Assembly: GCA_037965595.1 (NCBI GenBank)
Contig: CP150183.1
Span: 3,658,001-3,722,000 of the forward strand
Reading direction: 5' to 3'
From: Alkalihalobacillus sp. FSL W8-0930
GTDB taxonomy: Bacteria; Bacillota; Bacilli; Bacillales; Bacillaceae_D
Length of the DNA stretch: 64,000 nt
The notes beneath the pieces were generated by a model. The model had not been told where the DNA came from. It ran no database searches and saw only the letters and a program-made list of their open reading frames with translations. A program made the position numbers and the translations under genes. Shown piece after piece: positions 34,770-43,270 of the stretch (position 1 is the stretch's first letter; every line of letters starts with the position of its first letter).

Positions 34770-35863
34770 GAAAGGTGTGTGCACTTGTCTTCTGTTTTCT
34801 GATGATTTGTGGGTGTGCCCCTCGTCCAAAGGTAATAGAAGAGCTACAATTAATACAGGCATTAGGTTACGACGTTCATCACGAGGATGAATTTCGTACC
34901 GTAGCGGGATCTCAAATTATTCTCCCGGGTGAAGAAGAAGCACTTCCTAATGCAGTTGTATTTAGTGCATCCGGAGACACGTCTCGCATCACCAGAAAGA
35001 AAATGCAAACAGAGTCATCTAAACTACTTGTTTTAGGGCGTATGAATCTATTGCTATTCCAAGATAAGTTGGCAGAACAAGGAATCTTTTATTTTTTAGA
35101 TATTCTTCAACGAGATCCCGTCATTGGCCGAAATGTAAAACCCGCTATCGTTGAAGGATCAGTCTATGACCTTCTTACACAGGATTACAAACTCGATATT
35201 ACTGTGTATGAATACCTAAACGATCTCATTGAAGAAAGTGAAGAAGAGATCTTCCCTAAAGTGACTTTGCACTCTTTGTTGTATCACTATTATGAGGAAG
35301 GAAGCGACATGTATCTTCCAATGATTAAACCACACAAAGATCGTGCCCGGGTGACTGGCTTAGCCTTATTCAAAGAGGATCAATGTGTCTATAAACTAAA
35401 TGTTAGGCAAGCCTCCTATCTTAAGTTACTAAGAGAACGATTTTCAGGAGGGTTTTATCAAATTGATCTAGCCGATGACAATCACGTTAGTGTTGAGAAT
35501 GTGCAAGTTAGCCAGTCGTACACAATTAAGAGGGATACAGATGGTGGTTTTGTCACCTCCATCGATGTTCAATTAGAAGGAGCTATCAATGAACTAGGAG
35601 ATAATAAGGGAGAGACTCGTTCCTACAGTATGAAAGAACTTGAACAGTATGGTGTAAATCAATTTCAAGAAAGGCTTTCCTCGCTTGTTCATTTATTTCA
35701 GGAATTAGAGATTGATCCATTAGCATTAGGCTCTATAGCCAAGAATCGGATCAGAGGGTTGACCATGGAAGAATGGTACGAATCCTATCCCTCTATGGAT
35801 ACGAAAGTAAATGTAGAACTTACCCTTGTTCATAGTGGCATTATAGATGAGTCAGAGAAGTGA
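34766..35863 (+). CDS. Spore germination receptor C subunit, lipoprotein (GerAC family)
   Basis: A 365-residue lipoprotein. The signal peptide ends LMICGC, with Cys17 as the lipid-anchored residue. The three-domain GerAC ectodomain follows (ELQLIQALGYD; IVEGSVYDLL). It completes the receptor with the two upstream genes. The ATG overlaps the B subunit stop. No fourth (D) gene is seen. Confidence 0.92.
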   Translation: MRKVCALVFCFLMICGCAPRPKVIEELQLIQALGYDVHHEDEFRTVAGSQIILPGEEEALPNAVVFSASGDTSRITRKKMQTESSKLLVLGRMNLLLFQDKLAEQGIFYFLDILQRDPVIGRNVKPAIVEGSVYDLLTQDYKLDITVYEYLNDLIEESEEEIFPKVTLHSLLYHYYEEGSDMYLPMIKPHKDRARVTGLALFKEDQCVYKLNVRQASYLKLLRERFSGGFYQIDLADDNHVSVENVQVSQSYTIKRDTDGGFVTSIDVQLEGAINELGDNKGETRSYSMKELEQYGVNQFQERLSSLVHLFQELEIDPLALGSIAKNRIRGLTMEEWYESYPSMDTKVNVELTLVHSGIIDESEK

Positions 35864-35901
35864 ACAACTTGATGTTTTTTTCTTACTTTAAAGGGTAGAG
35901 A

Positions 35902-35929
35902 CTCTCTAGATACAACACCATCTAGAGAG
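35902..35929 (+). promoter_or_regulatory. Hairpin covering the ribosome binding site of the DUF2254 gene
   Basis: CTCTCTAGA pairs perfectly with TCTAGAGAG around a 10-base loop. The 3' arm contains the AGAGAGG that must serve as Shine-Dalgarno for the next gene. There is no T-run, so translational control rather than termination is suggested. Confidence 0.55.
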
Positions 35930-35939
35930 GATGATCCGC

Positions 35940-37334
35940 TTGCATCCGGTTCAATACATAAAACGCACATACCAACGTTTGAACAGCCTGTCCTATCATC
36001 AAATGAAATATAGCCTTAAATCAAATGTTTGGTTGATCTGTTTAGCCTATGGCTTTATCGGTTTTCTTTTTGCCGTTCTTGCCTGGTATTTAGACATGCA
36101 TCTTAAGATTGGTACAGAGGCAACAGATTTTTTTCAGGCAGATTATGAATTAACAAGACAAATTGTTAGTTCTCTTGTGGCCGGTATTATTACACTCAAT
36201 GCGTTCACGCTAAACTCTATCTTAGTTGTTCTCACAAATTTCTCCGGTCAGTTTACACCACGAATGCTAACAACCTTTATCTCCGATCGTCGTACACGTC
36301 ATTTGATCGGTATTTTTAATATGGCATTTGTGTTTATTCTTCTGACCTTTTTTGTGTTGGATGAAGCGGTAGCCTCACATTATTCAGCCATCCCCATACT
36401 AACCGTGCTCTTTATGCTGATTGCTGTTGGATCGTTTGTTATCTTTATCAGTCATACGATTAATTGGATGCAGGTTCCAAATATTATGCAGCACATGAAG
36501 GATGAATCACAGCAACAAATTCTCACAACATTAGTTAGAGATTTAGAAGAATACCGTACAACAGAACCACAACGAAATTTGGCTGATCAGCTTGAAGGTG
36601 AAGGAATTACGATCACAGCTTCTAAAACAGGCTATATCCAAATCGTTGATTACAAACGTCTCATTGAATACGCTGAGTCTGTAGATACCGTCATCGAATT
36701 TGAAAGACGAATTGGCGAATTTGTATTAAAAGGCTCTCCATTACTCACCTATTGGAAAACGGGCCGTTATCCAATCGATCCCGATGAGATTAACAAGCGT
36801 GTCTTTATTGGCTCAAAAAAAACAGAGGTACAGGATATTGAGTTCGGCATTAACAAACTAAAAGAAATTGCGATTAAGGCACTCGGCAACGATGACCCAC
36901 ACACAACATCTAACGCAATTTTTCAGCTGTCAGATTTATTGCTATCAATCTCTCAGGTTTCAAGATTCTCACCTTATTTAACAGATTCAAACAATGAATT
37001 ACGTGTCATTATTCGTAAGGAATCGTTTGCCTTTTACTTAAACTCTACGTTTTCACACATCTGCTTGTACGCCAAAAGAGATCCCGTGATTACAAACAAT
37101 ATTCTGGAGGCCATCAGTCTGTTGGTCGAAGCGATAGATGACGTATACCACGATTGTTCATGGGAATTCGCTTTAATGGTCGCAAAGGGGTATGAAGCCT
37201 CATTTTCCTTTGAATACAATGAACAATCTTACTATCAAACGCTTGAAAAGATTTCAAATACAACAAACAATGAGGATGCATATAAGAAATTTTTAGAGGA
37301 ATTAGACGAGAAAAGAAAAAATCAGGATGTTTAA
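35940..37334 (+). CDS. DUF2254 family membrane protein
   Basis: A protein of about 464 residues, matching predicted DUF2254 membrane proteins. Four transmembrane helices lie in the first 190 residues (VWLICLAYGFIGFLFAVLAW; LLTFFVLDEAV), with the family motif LNAFTLNSILVVLTNFSGQF. A soluble C-terminal domain follows. Function unknown; a channel- or sensor-like role has been guessed for the family. The ATG at 35931 touches AGAGG with no spacing, so TTG at 35940 (9-base spacing) is the preferred start. Monocistronic after the ger operon. Confidence 0.8.
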   Translation: MHPVQYIKRTYQRLNSLSYHQMKYSLKSNVWLICLAYGFIGFLFAVLAWYLDMHLKIGTEATDFFQADYELTRQIVSSLVAGIITLNAFTLNSILVVLTNFSGQFTPRMLTTFISDRRTRHLIGIFNMAFVFILLTFFVLDEAVASHYSAIPILTVLFMLIAVGSFVIFISHTINWMQVPNIMQHMKDESQQQILTTLVRDLEEYRTTEPQRNLADQLEGEGITITASKTGYIQIVDYKRLIEYAESVDTVIEFERRIGEFVLKGSPLLTYWKTGRYPIDPDEINKRVFIGSKKTEVQDIEFGINKLKEIAIKALGNDDPHTTSNAIFQLSDLLLSISQVSRFSPYLTDSNNELRVIIRKESFAFYLNSTFSHICLYAKRDPVITNNILEAISLLVEAIDDVYHDCSWEFALMVAKGYEASFSFEYNEQSYYQTLEKISNTTNNEDAYKKFLEELDEKRKNQDV

Positions 37335-37387
37335 TCTTTGTTGAAAAAGGAATACTCCCCCTAAAATGGTATAAGGAGAGTGCGACG

Positions 37388-38527
37388 ATGAAAGCTGTAA
37401 CGTTTCAGGGTAAAGAAAACATCCAGATGAAAGAGGTAAGCGCACCATCGATTCAAGAGAATACAGATATCATTGTTCGTATCACGGCAAGTGGTATTTG
37501 TGGATCTGACCTTCACTTATACCACGGTGGGATCGTTCCAGAACAAGATTATGTGATTGGTCACGAGCCAATGGGTATTGTGGAAGAAGTAGGTTCAGAG
37601 GTTAAGAGCCTTAAAAAAGGTGACCGTGTTGTTATTCCTTTTAATGTAAGCTGTGGAGATTGCCATTACTGCAATCATCAAATGGAAAGTCAGTGCGACA
37701 ATTCTAACAATAGCCCACATTCGGATGCAGGCGGTCTGTTTGGGTTTGCTGAAGATTTTGGTAACCATCCGGGTGGACAAGCAGAATACTTACGTGTCCC
37801 TTATGGTGACTCAACTTCATTTAAATTACCTGAATCAAGTGAGCTTGAGGATGAGCAGGTAGTCTTTTTATCAGATGTTATTCCGACAGCTTATTGGAGT
37901 GTAGAGCATAGTGGTGTTAAAGATGGCGACACAGTCATTGTACTTGGATCTGGTCCAATCGGGTTAATGACGCAAAAGTTCGCCTGGATGAAAGGCGCCA
38001 AACGTGTCATTGCCGTCGATCAGGTTGATCATCGCCTTGAACACGGAAAACGTACGAATCATGTGGAGACCTATAATTTCAAAGACAACCCAGAGCTTGG
38101 CAGTCAGCTGCATGAACTTACAGAAGGTGGCGCGGACGTTGTCATAGATTGCGTGGGAATGGACGGAACCGTACCAAACGGTCAAACCTTTGGATCTGAG
38201 TTCGATAATCAGTTTGGAACGATTTCACCAATCATTACGGCAAGTCAGTCGGTTCGTAAGTTCGGTACAGTTCAATTAACCGGTGTGTATGGAACAGAAG
38301 CAAACGGCTTTCCAATCGGTGATTTCTTCACTCGAAATGTCAGCTTAAAAATGGGACAAGCACCTGTAGTTCACTTGATGCCAAAGCTATACGATATGAT
38401 TGAAGCAGGCACATTTGACCCAACAGATATCATTACGCACAAAGTGGCACTTGAAGACGCAGCAGAAGCCTATCGTGTGTTTGATAAAAAAGAAGAAGGT
38501 AGTATTAAGACTATTTTCAAACCGTAA
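37388..38527 (+). CDS. Zinc-dependent alcohol/formaldehyde dehydrogenase, MDR family
   Basis: A 379-residue medium-chain dehydrogenase of the glutathione-independent formaldehyde dehydrogenase-like group. Catalytic zinc ligands are in SGICGSDLH and GHEPMG. The structural zinc loop has four Cys (SCGDCHYCNHQMESQC). The NAD(H) Rossmann motif is LGSGPIGLM, with Asp of AVDQVDHR favouring NAD+. A long insertion (MDGTVPNGQTFG) is typical of this subgroup. AAGGAG precedes the ATG. Substrate probably short-chain alcohol/aldehyde; not resolvable further. Confidence 0.87.
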   Translation: MKAVTFQGKENIQMKEVSAPSIQENTDIIVRITASGICGSDLHLYHGGIVPEQDYVIGHEPMGIVEEVGSEVKSLKKGDRVVIPFNVSCGDCHYCNHQMESQCDNSNNSPHSDAGGLFGFAEDFGNHPGGQAEYLRVPYGDSTSFKLPESSELEDEQVVFLSDVIPTAYWSVEHSGVKDGDTVIVLGSGPIGLMTQKFAWMKGAKRVIAVDQVDHRLEHGKRTNHVETYNFKDNPELGSQLHELTEGGADVVIDCVGMDGTVPNGQTFGSEFDNQFGTISPIITASQSVRKFGTVQLTGVYGTEANGFPIGDFFTRNVSLKMGQAPVVHLMPKLYDMIEAGTFDPTDIITHKVALEDAAEAYRVFDKKEEGSIKTIFKP

Positions 38528-38540
38528 AGGATTTTCTTAG

Positions 38541-38816
38541 AAGAGGCTGGGACATAGCATTAATGTGGATATCAAAACACGAACTTAGCAATTAATCCGC
38601 AACAGGAGAATCCCTCGCTTTCCACGGGAACGGCCTCAGCCCCTTCCGCGGAAAATTCACCGCTACAGTGTCTTCACCGCGTTCTGTTCCGTAGGAGTCT
38701 CGGGTTCTCCTTACGCTTGTCTTACTAAGATACAAAAATACGAATGGCGAATGATTCGATCGTAGAATCATTCGCCATTTTTCTAGTTGATTTATAGTTT
38801 TGTCTTAGCCCCTTTT
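38541..38816. repeat. MITE-like repeat, copy E (most complete)
   Basis: A 276-bp copy with imperfect terminal inverted repeats (left AAGAGGCTGGGACATAG; right GTTTTGTCTTAGCCCCTTTT). The core includes GGAGAATCCCTCGCTTTCCA and CCGCTACAGTGTCTTCACCG, and the hairpin is GGCGAATGATTCGATCGTAG with ATCATTCGCC followed by TTTTT (38743-38783). It fills the space between convergent adh and citR genes and can terminate both. Used as the reference for the family. Confidence 0.85.
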
Positions 38817-39694
38817 CAGGTTAGATGTAAGATGGTTTCCTCAAGCGCAATCGCTTCATTAGACGGGGATTTGGTTAAGAGGTATGTGGAGACCACAGGC
38901 AAAGTGAGTGATGGTAGCTCTCCTTCTAGCATTCTTCCTTCAGCGAGCTCCCTTCTTACTGCAGACAGTGGGAGGAACGAACAGCCTAACCCCTCCTCGA
39001 TAAACCGTTTTGTTACATGAACCTGAGACACTTTCATCTCCCTTATGGTAGGTACAAGACGTTTACAGAAAAGGAGAATCTCGTCCCAATACATGGGATG
39101 GTTATGAGTTAATAGAACCTGCTCTGATAGAATCGCTTCAGCATCAATTGGACCCCCACTTTCCACGTCACGCCCATCATGCGGGACCACAAATACCACA
39201 TTTTCAGACTGTATCTGCTTGCAAGACAGTTGATTGGACAGGACTGGCATTCGAGACAACCCAATGTCCACCTCTCCCTCACTAACTGCAGATCCGATGA
39301 ATTTTGATTCCATGACCTCAATCTTCACTTCCGTATTGGGATGATCCTTCGTAAATACTTTAATCCAATGTGGAAGATAGCTTGTTGCGATAAGGGGAGA
39401 AACAGCTACTCGAACTTCTTTTAGAAAGCCTTGTATTTTCTTATCCATGTGTGACATCCCCGCACGATACGTCGCAAGCATGGCACGCGCATGTGGAACA
39501 AATTCCCGTCCGAAATGAGTAAGTACAACCCTTCGCCCAGTGCGCTCAAATAATTCGGCGCCAACAAGCTTTTCAAGCTGATGAATATGAACCGTTACAG
39601 TTGGCTGGGACACATAAAGCGAAGAAGCCGCCTTTCGAAAATTTTCGTAGTGGGCTGCTGCTAGAAAGCTTTCAATCCAATGCATATTCAACAA
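38816..39694 (-). CDS. citR: LysR-family regulator of citrate synthase
   Basis: A 292-residue LysR regulator. The winged helix at 1-65 (YENFRKAASSLYVSQPTVTV) is almost identical in pattern to B. subtilis CitR/CcpC. A periplasmic-binding-like effector domain covers 90-290. It is divergent from a citA-type citrate synthase, as in B. subtilis. The start is TTG (39694 or the adjacent 39691) after GAGGGGTG; ATG at 39685 is spaced too far. The C-terminus meets the edge of repeat copy E. The AT-rich intergenic region 39715-39770 holds dyads suitable for LysR binding. Confidence 0.85.
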   Translation of the reverse strand: MLNMHWIESFLAAAHYENFRKAASSLYVSQPTVTVHIHQLEKLVGAELFERTGRRVVLTHFGREFVPHARAMLATYRAGMSHMDKKIQGFLKEVRVAVSPLIATSYLPHWIKVFTKDHPNTEVKIEVMESKFIGSAVSEGEVDIGLSRMPVLSNQLSCKQIQSENVVFVVPHDGRDVESGGPIDAEAILSEQVLLTHNHPMYWDEILLFCKRLVPTIREMKVSQVHVTKRFIEEGLGCSFLPLSAVRRELAEGRMLEGELPSLTLPVVSTYLLTKSPSNEAIALEETILHLT

Positions 39695-39807
39695 CTTTCA
39701 CCCCTCTTTATTAATTACGTATCATAATCAATTTAATCAATATTATTTAATATTTATTATCATATCACTCTAGTACACTAAAGAAAATATAGGAGAGGAT
39801 GAGGGTC

Positions 39808-40893
39808 ATGTTAAAACGAGGATTAGAAGGAGTTATTGTTGCAGAGACAGTGATTGGAGACGTAGATGGACAAAAAGGACAGTTGCTTTACAGAGGATAC
39901 AACGCAGCCGATCTGGCAGAGACAAAAAGCTTTGAAGAAGTAGCCTTTCTTCTTTTAAATGGGGAGCTGCCGACTTCCGAAGAACGTAAGGAGTTTGAGA
40001 CAGAACTCATCGAAAAAAGAAGCCTTCCAAAAAGTATTCAAACACTTATGCACTCGCTCCCGTTATCACTTTCTATTATGGATGTCCTGCGTACATGTGT
40101 TTCTAGCTTAAATAGTAAAGCCACCTGGCCCCCTACCAAAGCAGAGGCCATTCAACTCATTGCCCTTTTTCCAACAATCATTGCCACATGGGTTTGCCAT
40201 ACCAAAGGAGAAGACCTTCCTAACACAGATCCAACACTAAATCACGTAGATCATTATTTTTATTTACTCACTGGTAAAAAGCCCGAGCCTGCGCAAAGTG
40301 CAGCATTAACTGCTTACCTCGTTTTAACAATGGAGCATGGGATGAATGCATCTACATTTGCAGCGCGAGTCGTTTCCTCAACTGAATCGGACCTGCCATC
40401 GGCAATCTGCGGCGCACTCGGTGCGATGAAGGGGCCACTGCACGGCGGTGCACCCACAGGAGTCCTGCAATTATTAAAGGATGTGCAGACTTCATCAGAC
40501 AAGCCGGAACGTGTTCTGCGAAAGAAATTAGATGCAGGAGAGAAGCTCATGGGGTTTGGCCATCGCGTTTATAAAACGTATGATCCAAGGGCCGTAGCGC
40601 TTCGGAACGTTTTACAGAAGTCTGGAGACGACCACCATGCACTTCAGGATGCAGTTACCCTTGAAGCGCTGATCACACAGCTTCTTGCTGAATACAAGCC
40701 TGGTCGCAAGCTGCATGTCAACGTCGAATACTATGCAGCCGCCGTAATGGATGCACTTCAACTCGATTCCAATTGGTTCACACCCACTTTTTGTGTCAGC
40801 AGGATCGTAGGCTGGTCAGCCCATGTGCTGGAGCAATCAGTCGATAATCGAATCTTCCGTCCTAGTCAGGAGTATACTGGAGGCGTGAAGTAA
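39808..40893 (+). CDS. citA: Citrate synthase (minor, CitA type)
   Basis: A 361-residue type I-like short citrate synthase condensing oxaloacetate and acetyl-CoA. The three conserved active-site regions are visible: His in MEHGMNASTF, His in GPLHGGAP and GFGHRVYKTYDPRA, and a C-terminal Arg-containing binding segment. The ATG at 39808 has AGGAGAGG 9 bases upstream; the ATG at 39799 is too close. Divergent citR and stand-alone arrangement match B. subtilis citA rather than the citZ-icd-mdh operon. The related 2-methylcitrate synthases cannot be fully excluded. Confidence 0.88.
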   Translation: MLKRGLEGVIVAETVIGDVDGQKGQLLYRGYNAADLAETKSFEEVAFLLLNGELPTSEERKEFETELIEKRSLPKSIQTLMHSLPLSLSIMDVLRTCVSSLNSKATWPPTKAEAIQLIALFPTIIATWVCHTKGEDLPNTDPTLNHVDHYFYLLTGKKPEPAQSAALTAYLVLTMEHGMNASTFAARVVSSTESDLPSAICGALGAMKGPLHGGAPTGVLQLLKDVQTSSDKPERVLRKKLDAGEKLMGFGHRVYKTYDPRAVALRNVLQKSGDDHHALQDAVTLEALITQLLAEYKPGRKLHVNVEYYAAAVMDALQLDSNWFTPTFCVSRIVGWSAHVLEQSVDNRIFRPSQEYTGGVK

Positions 40894-40904
40894 GAGGTAT
40901 GAGG

Positions 40905-40946
40905 AGCGCACATGTTCACATAGCGATGTGAGGGTGTGCGCTTTTG
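40905..40946 (+). terminator. Terminator of citA
   Basis: AGCGCACA pairs with TGTGCGCT, with inner CACAT/ATGTG, followed by TTTTG. Confidence 0.85.
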
Positions 40947-41030
40947 TTAAGTGGGGGCGTTATCATCTCACTTCCCCTCAGAAAACAAAAAAACAGCGGA
41001 CACTTGGTCCACTGCTTCTTCTGCTCCCAT

Positions 41031-42632
41031 TTAATAAGGACTAGATGGTTCACTTAATTGCTCTGCTTCTTCTACAGCGGATGGTTTCATAGCGCCTCGT
41101 TTTTTGAACGATTCAATGCCCTCTTTCACTCTGCGACCGTAGTCTGAGTCCGCTTCAGTTAGGTTATGAATCATCTGGGTTTGCACTCGTTCGTCGGCTT
41201 GGCTAATTCCTGCGACAAGGTTTTTGATTAACTCATCTTTTTCCCAGTCAGATAAACGATTGTAGGTCTCTCCCGCCTGACCGAAGTTATTTGGTCGGTC
41301 AATTGGCTCTTTCACTACGCGGCCACTTACTTCAGGCTCATGTGGCTTTCCGTTTCGCTTCGCTTCTTTTAGCCCTTCTACCGATGGTTCATAATTAATA
41401 TGTGGATTGTGAGAAGGTGGTGTATCTACGTAATAAGTCATCTGCCCATCACGTTGGTTTGTTGCCACTCGTTTCTTAGGTGCATTAATCGGAAGCTGTA
41501 AATAATTCGCCCCAACTCTATGTCGCTGCGTATCAGAGTAACTGAATGTCCGTCCTTGAAGCATCTTGTCATCTGAAAATTCCAATCCATCAACCAATAC
41601 GCCTGTTCCAAATGCGGCTTGCTCCACTTCAGCAAAGTAGTTTTTCGGATTACGATTTAGCGTCATCTTTCCTACTTTATGCCATGGAAACTTATCTTTG
41701 TACCATAGCTTCGTATCATCCAGCGGATCAAAATCCAGCTCTGGATGATCGTGGTCCTCAATGATCTGCACATAGAGCTCCCACTCAGGATAATTTCCTT
41801 CCTCAATCGCCTGATATAGGTCCACTGTCGCATGGTTAAAATCTTCTGCTTGGATCTTTTCAGCTACTTCCTGCGTTAAGTTTCTAATGCCTTGAAGCGG
41901 CTCCCAGTGATACTTCACAAGTACACCTTTGCCTTCATTGTTGACCCACTTGTATGTATTCACACCAGAACCCTGCATCTGCCTGTAATTGGCCGGAATC
42001 CCCCACGGTGAAAACAAGAAAGTAATCATATGTGTCGCTTCAGGTGTGTTTGATATGAAATCAAAGATGCGCGCAGGATCCTGTGTATTTGTAACTGGAT
42101 CCGGTTTAAAGGCATGAATCAAATCAGGAAACTTCATCGCATCACGAATAAAAAAGATCTTGAGATTGTTCCCTACCAAATCCCAGTTGCCATCCTCTGT
42201 GTAAAATTTAACGGCAAACCCACGAGGATCTCGTAATGATTCTGGTGAATGGGTACCATGTGTAACAGTAGAGAAGCGAACAAACACAGGTGTTTCTACA
42301 TCTGTGTTCGTAAATACTTTGGCACGCGTATACTTTGAGATCGGATCATCCCCTACTTTTCCATACGATTGGAAGATCCCGTGTGCACCTGCCCCACGAC
42401 CATGGACCACACGTTCAGGGATACGTTCACGATCAAAGTGACTAATTTTTTCTAAGAAATCATAGTTCTCAAGTGTGGACGGCCCTCGATTTGAAACGGT
42501 TTTGATGTTTTGATTATCAACAATAGGTTGTCCCTGTCGATTGGTTAACGTTTGATCTGTTTCGTTCGCTGCCATCCGACCATCATGTGAATCGCCGTCA
42601 TGCTGAGCATTTGTTTCGGTATGATTATCCAA
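41031..42632 (-). CDS. katA: Catalase (heme, monofunctional)
   Basis: A 533-residue cytoplasmic catalase (2 H2O2 to 2 H2O + O2). The distal His is in [12 protein letters not shown], the active-site Asn in [12 protein letters not shown], and the heme-ligand Tyr in [20 protein letters not shown]. The start is TTG 9 bases after AAAGGAG. An in-frame extension to 42707 is open but runs through a long hairpin and lacks catalase similarity. The C-terminal tail is short, so this is a small-subunit type. The ribosome binding site lies in a strong stem (see 42636), suggesting post-transcriptional control. No PerR box was identified by eye. Confidence 0.92.
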   Translation of the reverse strand: MDNHTETNAQHDGDSHDGRMAANETDQTLTNRQGQPIVDNQNIKTVSNRGPSTLENYDFLEKISHFDRERIPERVVHGRGAGAHGIFQSYGKVGDDPISKYTRAKVFTNTDVETPVFVRFSTVTHGTHSPESLRDPRGFAVKFYTEDGNWDLVGNNLKIFFIRDAMKFPDLIHAFKPDPVTNTQDPARIFDFISNTPEATHMITFLFSPWGIPANYRQMQGSGVNTYKWVNNEGKGVLVKYHWEPLQGIRNLTQEVAEKIQAEDFNHATVDLYQAIEEGNYPEWELYVQIIEDHDHPELDFDPLDDTKLWYKDKFPWHKVGKMTLNRNPKNYFAEVEQAAFGTGVLVDGLEFSDDKMLQGRTFSYSDTQRHRVGANYLQLPINAPKKRVATNQRDGQMTYYVDTPPSHNPHINYEPSVEGLKEAKRNGKPHEPEVSGRVVKEPIDRPNNFGQAGETYNRLSDWEKDELIKNLVAGISQADERVQTQMIHNLTEADSDYGRRVKEGIESFKKRGAMKPSAVEEAEQLSEPSSPY

Positions 42633-42635
42633 GTA

Positions 42636-42698
42636 AAAAATCTCCTTTATCCGGTTAATTTTGGTCAAACTTATTGTTAACCGGATAAGGAGATTTTT
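42636..42698 (-). promoter_or_regulatory. Long hairpin with T-run containing the catalase ribosome binding site
   Basis: A 22-bp stem with a single bulged base: AAAAATCTCC and TTATCCGGTTAA on one side, TTAACCGGATAA and GGAGATTTTT on the other, with an 18-base loop. On the minus strand it follows the GNAT gene by 5 bases, ends in T6, and contains AAAGGAG of katA in its 3' arm. It can act as a terminator of the GNAT transcript, a block to catalase translation, or both. Confidence 0.75.
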
Positions 42699-42703
42699 AT
42701 TCT

Positions 42704-43204
42704 TCACTTCACTTTTTTTTCCATAATATAATCGTCCATCACAAAGCCGTGTCCGATATCGTTCACTTCCTCTGCGACAATCTTAAATCCTTTCTTTTTA
42801 TAAACTTCAATCGTATGACGGTTTTCACGATTCACGGTTAACCAAAGTACTTCAAGATCTCTTTGTTTACATAGATTCTCTAGAAACGACATGGCTTCAC
42901 TCGCATATCCTTTGCCTCTAGCTTCTTTAAGCATGTATAACTTACTTAGGAAAAGCCTAGATCCTTCCTCTTTCACAGCCAAGTACCCTATTGGAGCTTG
43001 ATTAACATTTAAATTAAAATACTCATAACCTTCCGTTTCAATCTGACGCGTCACTGCCTCAGCCGATTGAAATTTTCCGATCATATAATCTACCTGTTCC
43101 TTCGTAATGATACCGATGTAGTGTTCGTTCCAGATCCCAACAGCTTGCTCAGCCAGTGTATGGATCTCACTCTCTGTATGTACCTTTGTAATCTCTACTG
43201 TCAT
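42704..43204 (-). CDS. GNAT-family N-acetyltransferase
   Basis: A 166-residue acetyltransferase with motif [21 protein letters not shown] and motif [21 protein letters not shown]; the closing [10 protein letters not shown] is typical of a GNAT subgroup. The ATG at 43204 follows AAGGTGAG by 7 bases. It lies just upstream of katA on the same strand, separated by the hairpin at 42636. Substrate unknown. Confidence 0.85.
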   Translation of the reverse strand: MTVEITKVHTESEIHTLAEQAVGIWNEHYIGIITKEQVDYMIGKFQSAEAVTRQIETEGYEYFNLNVNQAPIGYLAVKEEGSRLFLSKLYMLKEARGKGYASEAMSFLENLCKQRDLEVLWLTVNRENRHTIEVYKKKGFKIVAEEVNDIGHGFVMDDYIMEKKVK

Positions 43205-43238
43205 CTCGCAACTCACCTTTCTATACTGGCATTATACG

Positions 43239-43270
43239 AAAAAAAAAGCTAAATACAAAATGTATTTAGC
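43239..43270 (-). terminator. Terminator of the GH43/ABC locus
   Basis: GCTAAATAC pairs with GTATTTAGC. The stop codon of the oxidoreductase gene lies in the stem, and T9 follows on the minus strand. It ends the large oligosaccharide transcription unit. Confidence 0.88.

Noticed and set aside
35931-35939. ATG 35931 as DUF2254 start
   Set aside because: AGAGG touches the ATG, leaving no spacing; TTG 35940 is better placed.
42633-42707. Longer catalase N-terminus from 42707
   Set aside because: The extra codons translate the hairpin arms, have no ribosome binding site of their own and no catalase-like sequence; TTG at 42632 has ideal spacing.
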